DNA from: an uncultured Acetatifactor sp.
GTDB taxonomy: Bacteria > Bacillota > Clostridia > Lachnospirales > Lachnospiraceae
Length of the DNA stretch: 7,933 nucleotides
Assembly (NCBI GenBank): GCA_910584865.1
Contig: CAJUCE010000075.1
Span: forward strand, 1 to 7,933
Reading direction: 5' to 3'
The translations under genes and the position numbers were made by a program. Under the pieces are notes generated by a model, which saw only the letters and a list, made by a program, of their open reading frames with translations, had not been told where the DNA came from and ran no database searches. Positions 1 to 5,837 of this stretch are shown here, piece after piece. The number at the start of each line of letters is the position of its first letter. The stretch's first letter is position 1.

Positions 1-384
1 GTAAAAAACGGCATATTTCCGGGGGTTTTTCAGGTACGACCAACAAGGTTAGGGGTGTTGTTATAATTTTTTCCGGGAGTTTAGGATTGAACTGACTGAG
101 AAATTCAAGAAAAACCTTTTTAAAGTGTTGAAAATTGTTGATTGATAAAACGGAAGAAGGTTGTGGAGTTTCGCCTGTTTGGCTGAATATTCTGTTGGAA
201 TATGGGGGATATTGTCATATTTTGTCAGGGTGCCTTAGTTTTCGGTGGATAAAGTTGCGGAAACCTCACAAAGCCCGTAAATACGGCATTCTTGGCAGTA
301 CATAGGTCTGAAAGTTACATTATTTTCTTGTGTTTTTAGGGGCAATTTTACATTCGGGAGTGGGTGAACTTGTGTTCTAGGGTT
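1..384. other. Left flank without a convincing gene
   Basis: No reading frame here has both a ribosome binding site and recognisable protein character. Small features only: a TTTCCGGGGG/TTTCCGGGAG direct repeat near 17 and 70, and a short inverted repeat ATATTC-tgttg-GAATAT near 186-202. An isolated AGTTTCGCC at 167-175 and TTTGGC at 178-183 match units of the array that begins at 385. The stretch could be the 3' end of a neighbouring transcription unit or the leader of an untranslated RNA ending at the terminator at 574-598. I cannot decide between these from sequence alone. Confidence 0.5.
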
Positions 385-532
385 TTTTGCTAAAAAGTAT
401 AAACCTTTTGGCGAAAGTGAAACCTTTTGGCAAAACCTCATACGATTTGGCAAAAGTGAAACAATTTGGCAAAACTTCCATATAATCTGGCAAAAGCTGT
501 AGTTTCGCCAAATTGTATAGGTTTTGCCAAAT
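385..532. repeat. Array of about eight TTTGGCAAAA units, iteron-like, 18-21 bp period
   Basis: Direct units occur at 385-396 (degenerate, TTTTGCTAAAAA), 406-416 (TTTTGGCGAAA), 425-436, 446-456, 465-475 and 486-496 (TCTGGCAAAAG). Two inverted units follow at 503-512 (TTTCGCCAAA) and 521-532 (GTTTTGCCAAAT). The GGC/GCC cores begin at 410, 429, 449, 468, 489, 507 and 526, giving steps of 19, 20, 19, 21, 18 and 19 bp, close to two helical turns. Unit 465-475 extends to a perfect 12-bp inverted match with 521-532 (ATTTGGCAAAAC at 464-475). The consensus is about yTTTGGCAAAAsy, with GTGAAAC following two of the units. Spacing and inversion suggest multimeric protein binding (replication iterons or an operator array) or a structured RNA. 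No Rep gene is present in the window. Confidence 0.7.
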
Positions 533-573
533 AGTGTATGGGAGAATTGATAAAAAGATAATGGGAAAATGAT

Positions 574-598
574 AAGGAGCTGTAAAGGCTCTTTTTTT
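574..598 (+). terminator. Rho-independent terminator, plus strand
   Basis: Stem AAGGAGC (574-580) pairs with GCTCTTT (588-594) around the loop TGTAAAG, with one G-T pair, and is followed by four more T residues (the T-run is seven long). It would end plus-strand transcription entering from the left, through or from the TTTGGCAAAA array. No T-run follows on the minus strand, so it is not a terminator for the HxlR gene. The stem is short, so efficiency is uncertain. Confidence 0.55.
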
Positions 599-651
599 GC
601 TTTTCATACCCGGAAAATAGTCGTTTCATGCAATCCAATAAAGTGCGGGAA

Positions 652-683
652 ATGCGGCGGTCTGCCGTTTTCGCAGGCAGGCC
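652..683 (+). repeat. REP-like hairpin repeat, copy 1
   Basis: This 32-bp element matches 3080-3111 at 29 of 32 positions. It folds as GTCTGC (660-665), a 7-nt loop, then GCAGGC (673-678) with one T-G pair. All three differences between the copies fall in the loop. The right edge runs into a perfect 14-bp palindrome, AGGCAGGCCTGCCT, at 675-688. The element sits just past the stop codon of the minus-strand HxlR gene, where it could act as a transcript-end hairpin, although no T-run follows it in that direction. Confidence 0.7.
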
Positions 684-693
684 TGCCTCTATG

Positions 694-1059
694 CTATTTT
701 TCATAGGGATTCTGGTAATCCGGGCAGAGGTATGTTTCGCTCCATGCCATCATGGTCTGCAGGACGGGGATGAAGCTCTCCCCAAACTCGGTAAGTGAGT
801 ATTCCACCTTCGGCGGTATTTCCTTGTAAATCTCCCGGTGGAGAAACCCGTCACTTTCCAGTTCCCGGAGCTGCTTTGTCAGCGTGGACTGTGTGATACC
901 GTCAAGGCGGCGCATTAGTTCACCGAACCTCTGGACTTTGTAAAAGGACACATACCATAAGATCAGGATTTTCCATTTGCCTCCGATCACGGACTGGAGC
1001 CTGCCCATAGGGACGCAGCGGGCAATGGTTCCCTCATTGTTGAATTTATTCTCAGCCAT
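694..1059 (-). CDS. HxlR-family winged-helix transcriptional regulator
   Basis: This 121-residue cytoplasmic protein has the usual HxlR length. Visible family features are a conserved N-terminal cysteine (Cys15), the GGKWKILIL helix at about 26-34, a recognition-helix region (ITQSTLTKQLRELESDGF, about 55-72), and a wing containing PPKVEYSLTEFG. The start at 1059 is preceded by a GAGGTGG ribosome binding site. HxlR proteins are homodimeric repressors or activators, and several (YodB, HypR) sense quinones, hypochlorite or diamide through cysteines. This protein also has Cys112 near its C-terminus, so a thiol switch is possible. It is divergent from the radical SAM pair across a 175-bp region containing AGTA/TACT half-sites, which fits repression of that pair and of itself. 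The effector is unknown. Confidence 0.92.
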   Translation of the reverse strand: MAENKFNNEGTIARCVPMGRLQSVIGGKWKILILWYVSFYKVQRFGELMRRLDGITQSTLTKQLRELESDGFLHREIYKEIPPKVEYSLTEFGESFIPVLQTMMAWSETYLCPDYQNPYEK

Positions 1060-1132
1060 TTCATTCCACCTCTTTCCCCACCAGTATATTCCGGCAGTGG
1101 GAAAAAATCAAGATACGGTCATTTTTAATAGA

Positions 1133-1173
1133 TAGTATGAAAAAGTGTACTACCGACTAAAAAAGACAGTACT
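1133..1173. promoter_or_regulatory. Candidate HxlR operators between divergent genes
   Basis: TAGTA at 1133-1137 and TACTA at 1148-1152 form an inverted repeat with a 10-nt spacer. A palindromic AGTACT lies at 1168-1173 and abuts the predicted -35 of the radical SAM promoter. AGTA/TACT half-sites resemble those I recall for YodB-type HxlR regulators. The positions suit repression of the rightward promoter and possibly autoregulation. Assignment to this regulator is inferred from proximity and symmetry. Confidence 0.45.
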
Positions 1174-1201
1174 TGATTTCATGGAGTTTTAGAGGTAATT
1201 T
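1173..1201 (+). promoter_or_regulatory. Predicted promoter of the radical SAM pair
   Basis: A -35 TTGATT (1173-1178) and a -10 TAATTT (1196-1201) are separated by 17 bp, in the sigma-A style. Transcription would start near 1208, about 30 nt before the coding region and upstream of the AGGAGG at 1224-1229. The -35 overlaps the AGTACT half-site pair, so a bound HxlR dimer there would block it. Confidence 0.5.
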
Positions 1202-1237
1202 AGTGCAAAAGAGGAAAGACACGAGGAGGAATGAATG

Positions 1238-2137
1238 ATGCACTATACAGGAACCATATGGAGGCCGCCCTATGAGGCATCTTCCCTGTTATTGGAAGTC
1301 ACCGCAGGCTGTACGCACCACAGATGCAAATTCTGTACGCTTTACGCAGACCTGCCGTTCCAGTTTAGGATGTCACCAATGGAAGATATAGAGGCGGACT
1401 TGAAAGAGGCACAGAAAATGTACCGCCGTTTTATGGGGAGGAAGGTGTCACGGACTTTCCTGACAGGGGCGAACCCGTTCGTACTGAAATATGACAGGCT
1501 GATGGAGATTGCGGAAATGGTACACAAATACTTTCCGGGAATGGAAACCATCGGCAGTTTTGCCAGGGTGACGGATGTTACCCTGAAAACGGATGAGGAA
1601 CTGGCCGCCCTGCACGGGGCAGGCTATGACGGGCTGACAATCGGCATCGAGACAGCGGATGACGAGGCGCTGCGGTTCATGGATAAAGGTTATCTGGCGG
1701 TAGATATTCTGGAGCAGTGTGGACGTTTGGATAAAGCCGGCATCCGCTACAGCTTTTTCTATCTGACGGGCATATCCGGCGCAGGGCGCGGGGAGGACGG
1801 GGCCAGAGCCACCGCCGCTGTATGCAATAAACTTCATCCTTTGCTGGTCGGCGCAAATATGCTGACGATATATCCCGATTCAGGGCTTTATCAGGAAATC
1901 CGGCGTGGGAACTGGAAAGAGGAAAGTGAGACAGAAAAGTACAGGGAAGTCAGGGCATTGGTGGAAGGGTTGGAAATCCCCACAGAGTTTGCGGCGCTTG
2001 GCGCTTCCAATGCCTTTCAGCTTCATGGTGTTTTACCGGAAGATAAGAAGAAACTGCTGGCTTTCCTTGATGATGTCATAGAGAATGTGGGCGAGGACGA
2101 ACTGCGGCGTTACCGTGAGAGCGTCCATCATCTGTAG
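1238..2137 (+). CDS. Radical SAM protein, first of a tandem pair
   Basis: This 299-residue protein has a CX4CX2C iron-sulfur motif (Cys25, Cys30, Cys33 in GCTHHRCKFC), within the WRPPYEAS...T.GC context I recall from a clostridial COG1032-like radical SAM group. The CX4CX2C spacing is normal for that group, not a defect. Further barrel signatures are FLTGANPF, GLTIGIETADD (from 132), FFYLTGISGAGRG and LTIYPDSGLY. There is no B12-binding domain and no C-terminal auxiliary-cluster cysteine motif. ATG codons stand at 1235 and 1238. I prefer 1238: it lies 8 nt after AGGAGG, and its cysteine numbering then matches the downstream paralogue exactly. The substrate is unknown; any 5'-deoxyadenosyl radical reaction is inferred from the fold. 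The gene is divergent from the HxlR regulator and probably controlled by it. Confidence 0.88.
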   Translation: MHYTGTIWRPPYEASSLLLEVTAGCTHHRCKFCTLYADLPFQFRMSPMEDIEADLKEAQKMYRRFMGRKVSRTFLTGANPFVLKYDRLMEIAEMVHKYFPGMETIGSFARVTDVTLKTDEELAALHGAGYDGLTIGIETADDEALRFMDKGYLAVDILEQCGRLDKAGIRYSFFYLTGISGAGRGEDGARATAAVCNKLHPLLVGANMLTIYPDSGLYQEIRRGNWKEESETEKYREVRALVEGLEIPTEFAALGASNAFQLHGVLPEDKKKLLAFLDDVIENVGEDELRRYRESVHHL

Positions 2138-2150
2138 GGAGGTGGTTCAG

Positions 2151-3032
2151 TTGCATTTTACGGGAAGGACGTGGAGGCCGCCCTACGAGGCGAATTCTGT
2201 CATCATACAGGCAACTTCCGGCTGCACATACCGGAAATGCCGTTTCTGTAGCCTTTATAAAAACGAGTGTTTCCGTATGTCACCATTGGAGGAGTTCGAG
2301 GAAGATTTGGAGGAGATCAAAAGCTATCAGCCTTATGCGAGACGCATCTTTTGGACAGGGGCGAACCCGTTTGCCATGAGCTATGAGAATTTGAAGCTGC
2401 GGGCGCTCACGGTAAGGGATTACCTCATCAAGTGCCAGACGATGGCCATGTTCGCAAGCATAAGGGATATCAGGGACAAGGAAGTGTGGCAGCTTAAGAA
2501 GCTCCGGGCAATGGGGATAAACGGGCTGAGCATCGGGACGGAGAGCGGGGATGATGACACGCTCGCACTGGCGGGCAAGGGATACACGGCGGCTGACATT
2601 TTAGAGCAGTGCCGGAAGCTGGACGAGGCGGGGATTGAATATTATTTTGTCTACATGACCGGGCTTGCGGGGAAAGGCAGGGGATACTGGAATGCGGTAA
2701 ACAGTGCAAAGCTGTTCAGCCAGTTAAACCCTTATTTTATCCCGGTAGATTCCCTTACGCTGTTCCCGGACACGGAACTGTACCGCATGGAGCAGGAGGG
2801 CAGGTTTGTTCCCGCCGGGGAGAAAGAACGCCTGCGGGAACTGCAGGTGTTTATCCAGAATTTGCAGATACGGACGCACCTTTTTGCCAACTCCAGTTCA
2901 AACTTTTATCCGGTCACTGCCTATCTGCCGAAGGAGCGGGATTCCGTGGTCAGTGAGCTGCAGCATATCATGGATACGGTAAGTGAGAAGGAAATGGAGG
3001 AATACCGCAGAAACCTGAAATCTTTAGGATGA
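2151..3032 (+). CDS. Radical SAM protein, second of a tandem pair (TTG start)
   Basis: This 293-residue paralogue of the preceding gene aligns end to end: WRPPYEA, GCTYRKCRFC (Cys25, Cys30, Cys33), WTGANPF, GLSIGTESGDD (from 125), YMTGLAGKGRG and LTLFPDTELY. The frame is open upstream to an ATG at 2085, but that would overlap the previous gene and add residues with no counterpart. A TTG at 2151 lies about 6 nt after GGGAGGTGG (2137-2145), and its HFTG...WRPPYEA start matches the paralogue's HYTG...WRPPYEA. I therefore call TTG. The 13-nt gap after the first stop indicates one transcript. The two proteins may act as a heterodimer or on related substrates; their function is not known. Confidence 0.87.
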   Translation: MHFTGRTWRPPYEANSVIIQATSGCTYRKCRFCSLYKNECFRMSPLEEFEEDLEEIKSYQPYARRIFWTGANPFAMSYENLKLRALTVRDYLIKCQTMAMFASIRDIRDKEVWQLKKLRAMGINGLSIGTESGDDDTLALAGKGYTAADILEQCRKLDEAGIEYYFVYMTGLAGKGRGYWNAVNSAKLFSQLNPYFIPVDSLTLFPDTELYRMEQEGRFVPAGEKERLRELQVFIQNLQIRTHLFANSSSNFYPVTAYLPKERDSVVSELQHIMDTVSEKEMEEYRRNLKSLG

Positions 3033-3079
3033 TAGAATGTACAAAAGCCAACCGCCGTACTATGGCCTTCATCCGCCAT

Positions 3080-3111
3080 ATGCGGCGGTCTGCTATTTCC
3101 GCAGGCAGGCC
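3080..3111 (+). repeat. REP-like hairpin repeat, copy 2
   Basis: The copy has the same orientation as the one at 652-683, with 29 of 32 bases identical. The stem GTCTGC (3088-3093)/GCAGGC (3101-3106) is preserved and all three differences are in the loop. A second hairpin follows directly, CAGGCC (3106-3111)-gggc-GGCCTG (3116-3121). Copy 1 instead continues into a palindrome of different sequence. The element sits 47 bp past the second radical SAM stop, so the HxlR/radical SAM cassette is bracketed by direct copies. Confidence 0.7.
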
Positions 3112-3125
3112 GGGCGGCCTGATAA

Positions 3126-3160
3126 GGGAAATTACTTGGAAAGTGGGAAAGTAATTTCCC
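3126..3160. repeat. Perfect 12-bp inverted repeat
   Basis: GGGAAATTACTT (3126-3137) and AAGTAATTTCCC (3149-3160) are exact complements around an 11-nt loop. There is no T-run on either side, so it is not a classical intrinsic terminator. It lies between the radical SAM cassette and the BlaI gene and follows the REP-like copy by 14 bp. It could be a transcript-stabilising hairpin, a bidirectional attenuator or part of a small non-autonomous element. Confidence 0.7.
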
Positions 3161-3210
3161 ATGATCAGCCCTCTGCCTATACCCATATCATGCAAAAACG
3201 TCAATAACTC

Positions 3211-3239
3211 TTAACAATTAACAATAATTGACCGATAAA
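3211..3239 (+). promoter_or_regulatory. Predicted promoter and operator of the BlaI/M56 operon
   Basis: A -35 TTAACA (3211-3216) and a -10 GATAAA (3234-3239) are 17 bp apart. The spacer region holds the dyad CAATTA (3215-3220)-acaa-TAATTG (3225-3230), and TTAACAA occurs twice in tandem at 3211-3224. BlaI-family repressors bind short dyads at their own promoters; TACA/TGTA half-sites are the classical type and are not seen here. The dyad's position favours it as the autoregulatory site, but this is inference. Confidence 0.45.
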
Positions 3240-3275
3240 TAAAGTGACGAAATAAAACGAAAGGAAGGCAGAGAT

Positions 3276-3689
3276 ATGGCAAAGGAAGAGATTACACCGA
3301 GCGAATGGCAGATCATGGAAGTTCTCTGGGCGAGCGATATGCCGTTGACATCCTCCGAGGTTTACAAAAGGATGCATGGGAATGTGGATATGTCGATGAG
3401 GATGGTGCGGGTGCTGATGAACCGCCTGAACCAGAAGGACATCCTCGGCTACACGGTGGATGAGCATGATTCGAGGGTTTACCACTACTATGTGCAGAGG
3501 TCAAGGGAGGAATGCGTGAAGGAGAAAAGCAGGAAGTTTGTGGACAGCTATTTTTCCGGCAGCGGGACAAATGCAATGGCGGCACTGCTGCAGAGCTTCG
3601 CATTGACGGATGAACAGATAAAGGAACTGGAGGAGATTCTGGAAAAAAGCAAGGGGCAGAATGCGGAATCCTCAGATAAAAAGGAGTGA
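3276..3689 (+). CDS. BlaI/MecI-family transcriptional repressor
   Basis: This 137-residue protein has the family opening ITPSEWQIMEVLWASDMPLTSSEVYKRM and a winged-helix DNA-binding region through about residue 75 (MRMVRVLMNRLNQKDILGYTV...SRVYHYY). A C-terminal dimerisation helix (LTDEQIKELEEILEKSK) follows. In staphylococcal BlaI/MecI the partner protease triggers cleavage near an Asn-Phe bond; the counterpart here is roughly Ser107-Phe108 in LLQSFALTDEQ, so the exact scissile residue is not conserved. The start ATG follows AAGGAAGG (3261-3268) by 7 nt. The stop overlaps the beginning of the M56 protease frame, the usual arrangement of such pairs. It probably represses its own operon; the regulon may include the downstream genes. 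Nothing links it to a beta-lactamase here. Confidence 0.93.
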   Translation: MAKEEITPSEWQIMEVLWASDMPLTSSEVYKRMHGNVDMSMRMVRVLMNRLNQKDILGYTVDEHDSRVYHYYVQRSREECVKEKSRKFVDSYFSGSGTNAMAALLQSFALTDEQIKELEEILEKSKGQNAESSDKKE

Positions 3690-3694
3690 TGGCT

Positions 3695-4942
3695 ATGCTC
3701 GACTGGCCACGGATTGGCAGCTTTCTGGATTTATGCGCAGTATATCTGACAACACAGCTTGTGCGGTGCGCCGCCTTTTCACTTGTACTGACCGGGCTTG
3801 TGATGCTGCTCCGGAAAATGCTTTTTTCAGAACGGATTTTTTTGAAAGGGATGCTATGGGCAGTATTTCTGGTCACCCCATTTCTTGGGAAGCTGAAGCT
3901 GTTTTATGAAAATGCAGCCATATGTAAGGCGACATGGTGGATGACAAAGGGAACTATGTCCTGCCTGTGGGTTGGCCGTATTTATACAATGGGTATTCTG
4001 GTAGCCGTTATCTGTGTCTTTGGAAAGCGGCTGCGCCTTCGGAGGCTGGTTGCCGGAATGGAAAAAGTCTTTTTTGATGGCATCAGGATCAGTGTTACTG
4101 ACATGAATATTACGCCATTCACAATCGGCCTGCTGAAACCGAAGATTGTCCTGCCAAAAGCAATGGCAGACAGCTACAGCCGGGAGGAATTAAAAGCCAT
4201 TATACAGCATGAGCAGACACATATCCGGTTAGGGCATTTATGGTTCGGGCTTGCGTGGGATATGCTGAGGTGCCTTTTGTGGATTAATCTGTTCCTGACA
4301 GTCTTCCAGAAACATTTCAGGGCGGACATGGAAGATATCTGCGACAGGGTGTGCATACAGAACAGTGGGAAGACGGCACATGAGTATGGGCTGGTATTGC
4401 TGAAAACTCTGAAACTGCTGCGCTCTGAATCGGAGAATGTACCGCCCGCCGTTACCTATGCAGGGGAAAGTGAATTTACAGACATGAAAAGGCGGATGGG
4501 GAAGATTGCAGGTTTCCGCCCATACCGGAAAGAACTGTGCATGGGCGTGGCAGCAGTTCTGGTAGCAGTAACAGGTGCGGTGTTACTCGTCATACATAGC
4601 TGTTCTTATGCCCAATTCAGGGAAGATGAAAGCATACTGGTATATGAGTATGTCGGTGAAGATGGAGTTACCATTTCAAATCATGATAGCAGATTGAAAC
4701 AGATGATTTCTTATGATGACAGTTATGTTTATGTGGACAGGGAGGCATTTGAAGCATTTTTGGGAAAAAACAATGCAGAGGGGCAGATTTATATTGTCTT
4801 TGGAGGATTTTATAAACTTCCCGGTTTTTCATGCGGTGGGCAGTCATGTTTATATGAAACTGATTCAACGGATGAGGTAGTCCGGATTCCATACATAAGG
4901 CAAGAGGACAATTGGATGATGGCGTTGTTCAAAATATTATAG
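3695..4942 (+). CDS. M56-family (BlaR1/MecR1-like) membrane metalloprotease with unusual sensor domain
   Basis: This is a 415-residue polytopic membrane protein. Hydrophobic segments lie near residues 10-35, 48-68 and 92-110, with another at about 281-302 (GVAAVLVAVTGAVLLVI). The zinc motif HEQTH is at His172-Glu173-His176, and MEDICD (Glu213) matches the downstream family glutamate of the ExxCD type. BlaR1/MecR1 are near 585-600 residues and end in a penicillin-binding sensor; here only about 110 outer residues follow the last segment, with no SxxK-type domain and a CGGQSC pair. Hence it is probably a signal-activated protease that inactivates the BlaI-type repressor, sensing something other than beta-lactam acylation. 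In-frame starts exist at GTG 3686 and ATG 3689; ATG 3695 has the best spacing (9 nt) from AAGGAG. The outer-domain coding part (4621-4800) is about 37% GC by hand count, lower than the 47% sampled upstream, hinting at domain exchange. Confidence 0.9.
   Translation: MLDWPRIGSFLDLCAVYLTTQLVRCAAFSLVLTGLVMLLRKMLFSERIFLKGMLWAVFLVTPFLGKLKLFYENAAICKATWWMTKGTMSCLWVGRIYTMGILVAVICVFGKRLRLRRLVAGMEKVFFDGIRISVTDMNITPFTIGLLKPKIVLPKAMADSYSREELKAIIQHEQTHIRLGHLWFGLAWDMLRCLLWINLFLTVFQKHFRADMEDICDRVCIQNSGKTAHEYGLVLLKTLKLLRSESENVPPAVTYAGESEFTDMKRRMGKIAGFRPYRKELCMGVAAVLVAVTGAVLLVIHSCSYAQFREDESILVYEYVGEDGVTISNHDSRLKQMISYDDSYVYVDREAFEAFLGKNNAEGQIYIVFGGFYKLPGFSCGGQSCLYETDSTDEVVRIPYIRQEDNWMMALFKIL
4912..4940 (+). promoter_or_regulatory. 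Predicted internal promoter before the DUF gene cluster
   Basis: A -35 TTGGAT (4912-4917) and a -10 TATTAT (4935-4940) are separated by 17 bp, inside the last codons of the M56 protease gene. Transcription would begin near 4947, leaving about 30 nt of leader containing TAAGGAGGA. This would let the downstream genes be expressed apart from the BlaI/M56 operon. No terminator separates them, so read-through is also likely. Confidence 0.4.
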
Positions 4943-4976
4943 GTAAAAGGAATTGAATTTTAAGGAGGATATGATT

Positions 4977-5786
4977 ATGGCAATCACAGGAGTGGGCAAT
5001 TATAGCAGTGTTTATGAAAACACATATGCTTCATCAAGGAAGGAAGCGGCAAAGAAAGAAGAAACAAAGGAAACAGCGGCTACAGAGAAAAACGCCGAAG
5101 TAGCAAAGAGTGGCGGCAATGAGGAATACCTTAATAATTTGCAGAAACAGTTTCCTAATATGAAGTTGCAAGTCGGCTATGGGGTTAATACAAAAAATGA
5201 TGGTAAAGTAGATGTTTTGAATATTAACCCGAAACTTTTAGAGAAGATGCAGAATGATCCAAAGGCAGCAAAAGAATATACGCAGAGATTGAAAGATGTG
5301 GAAGCTGCACATAAGTATGTAGATAGTTTTTTTACAGCAACTGGAAGTACAGTTGTATGCCGTCATGCATATTTAGATGAGAATGGAAATTACAGTAATT
5401 TTACTGTTTCAGTTAGAAAAGATGTGTTAAACGAAAAACTCCGTAAAGAAGCGCAGGAAAACGCCGAAGAGCGGATTGAGAAGTCAAGAGAAAAAGCCCG
5501 TGAAAATGCGGAGCAGCTTGCGGAGAAATTAGAGGAAAAGGCAGAGGAAGCAAAGGGAAGCGAAAAGTCGGAAGAAAAGAAAGTGGTAACGGAAGATGGA
5601 ACAACAACTCCGAACAAAGCAGAGCAGCTCTTAGAAGAAAAAATGGCTGCTTCCAAAGATGGCACGATTTATCTGAATGACACAGATATGAAAACAATCA
5701 TCGAAGCTGTCCAGGAAGAGGATGCGGGCAAAACCATTGTAAAAGAACAGACACAGGTGGGTGCGAATCTGGATTTGAAGATATAA
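4977..5786 (+). CDS. DUF6033-like protein of unknown function
   Basis: This 269-residue protein has no signal peptide or membrane segment. It opens with MAITGVGNYSSVYENTYASS, then a Lys/Glu/Ala-rich linker (to about residue 45) and a conserved-looking core: EEYLNNLQKQFPNMKL, NINPKLLEKMQNDPKAAKEY, and HAYLDENGNYSNF. I recall this pattern from DUF6033 proteins of Lachnospiraceae, whose role is unknown. Residues about 150-202 form a highly charged helix containing a 15-residue tandem duplication (161-175 and 176-190, both starting ENAE). The C-terminus is NLDLKI, echoed by the next gene's TLDMKI. ATG 4977 is chosen because TAAGGAGGA (4961-4969) ends 7 nt before it; TTG 4953 and ATG 4971 lie before or too near that site. 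It begins 34 nt after the M56 protease stop. Confidence 0.82.
   Translation: MAITGVGNYSSVYENTYASSRKEAAKKEETKETAATEKNAEVAKSGGNEEYLNNLQKQFPNMKLQVGYGVNTKNDGKVDVLNINPKLLEKMQNDPKAAKEYTQRLKDVEAAHKYVDSFFTATGSTVVCRHAYLDENGNYSNFTVSVRKDVLNEKLRKEAQENAEERIEKSREKARENAEQLAEKLEEKAEEAKGSEKSEEKKVVTEDGTTTPNKAEQLLEEKMAASKDGTIYLNDTDMKTIIEAVQEEDAGKTIVKEQTQVGANLDLKI
5457..5546 (+). repeat. 45-bp tandem coding duplication in the DUF6033-like gene
   Basis: Codons 161-175 and 176-190 encode ENAEERIEKSREKAR and ENAEQLAEKLEEKAE, which are identical at 9 of 15 positions. The repeat is in frame and lies in a charged helix. A period of 15 residues is about four helical turns and is not a heptad multiple. Confidence 0.6.
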
Positions 5787-5837
5787 TGTTCAACCCTATT
5801 CCGCAGAGGTATATAAGAGAGTTGCCTATTTATATGC
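5769..5837 (+). repeat. Shared 3' module, copy 1: LDLKI codons plus flank with hairpin
   Basis: The codons for LDLKI, the stop, and the following roughly 30 nt match the end of the next gene (from 6517). The best block is CTATTCCGCAGAGGTATATAA, here 5796-5816, against the corresponding 6544-6565. A stem ATATAA (5811-5816)/TTATAT (5830-5835) can extend by T-G and G-C pairs. The equivalent position in copy 2 reads GCATAA/TTATGC, so two stem base pairs change on both sides. With only two copies this is suggestive, not proof, of a selected RNA structure. Confidence 0.55.

Noticed and set aside
385..532. CRISPR array
   Set aside because: Units are about 10-12 bp, imperfect and partly inverted, with 8-10 bp between them; CRISPR repeats and spacers are longer and uniform, and no cas gene is present.
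235..704. Three overlapping minus-strand open frames (72, 76 and 88 codons) across the TTTGGCAAAA array
   Set aside because: Their sequence is the translated repeat (recurring FTFAK/LPK pieces) and REP-like copy 1. They overlap one another and lack ribosome binding sites.
2085..2150. Longer start (ATG 2085) for the second radical SAM gene
   Set aside because: It would overlap the first gene by 53 nt, has no ribosome binding site, and adds 22 residues absent from the paralogue; TTG 2151 fits better.
3661..3909. Alternative plus-strand frame of 82 codons across the BlaI/M56 junction
   Set aside because: It overlaps two well-supported genes in another frame and has no recognisable domain.
3276..4942. 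Beta-lactam resistance regulator (true blaI/blaR1 pair)
   Set aside because: No penicillin-binding sensor domain and no beta-lactamase or PBP2a gene are present, so only the family relation is claimed.
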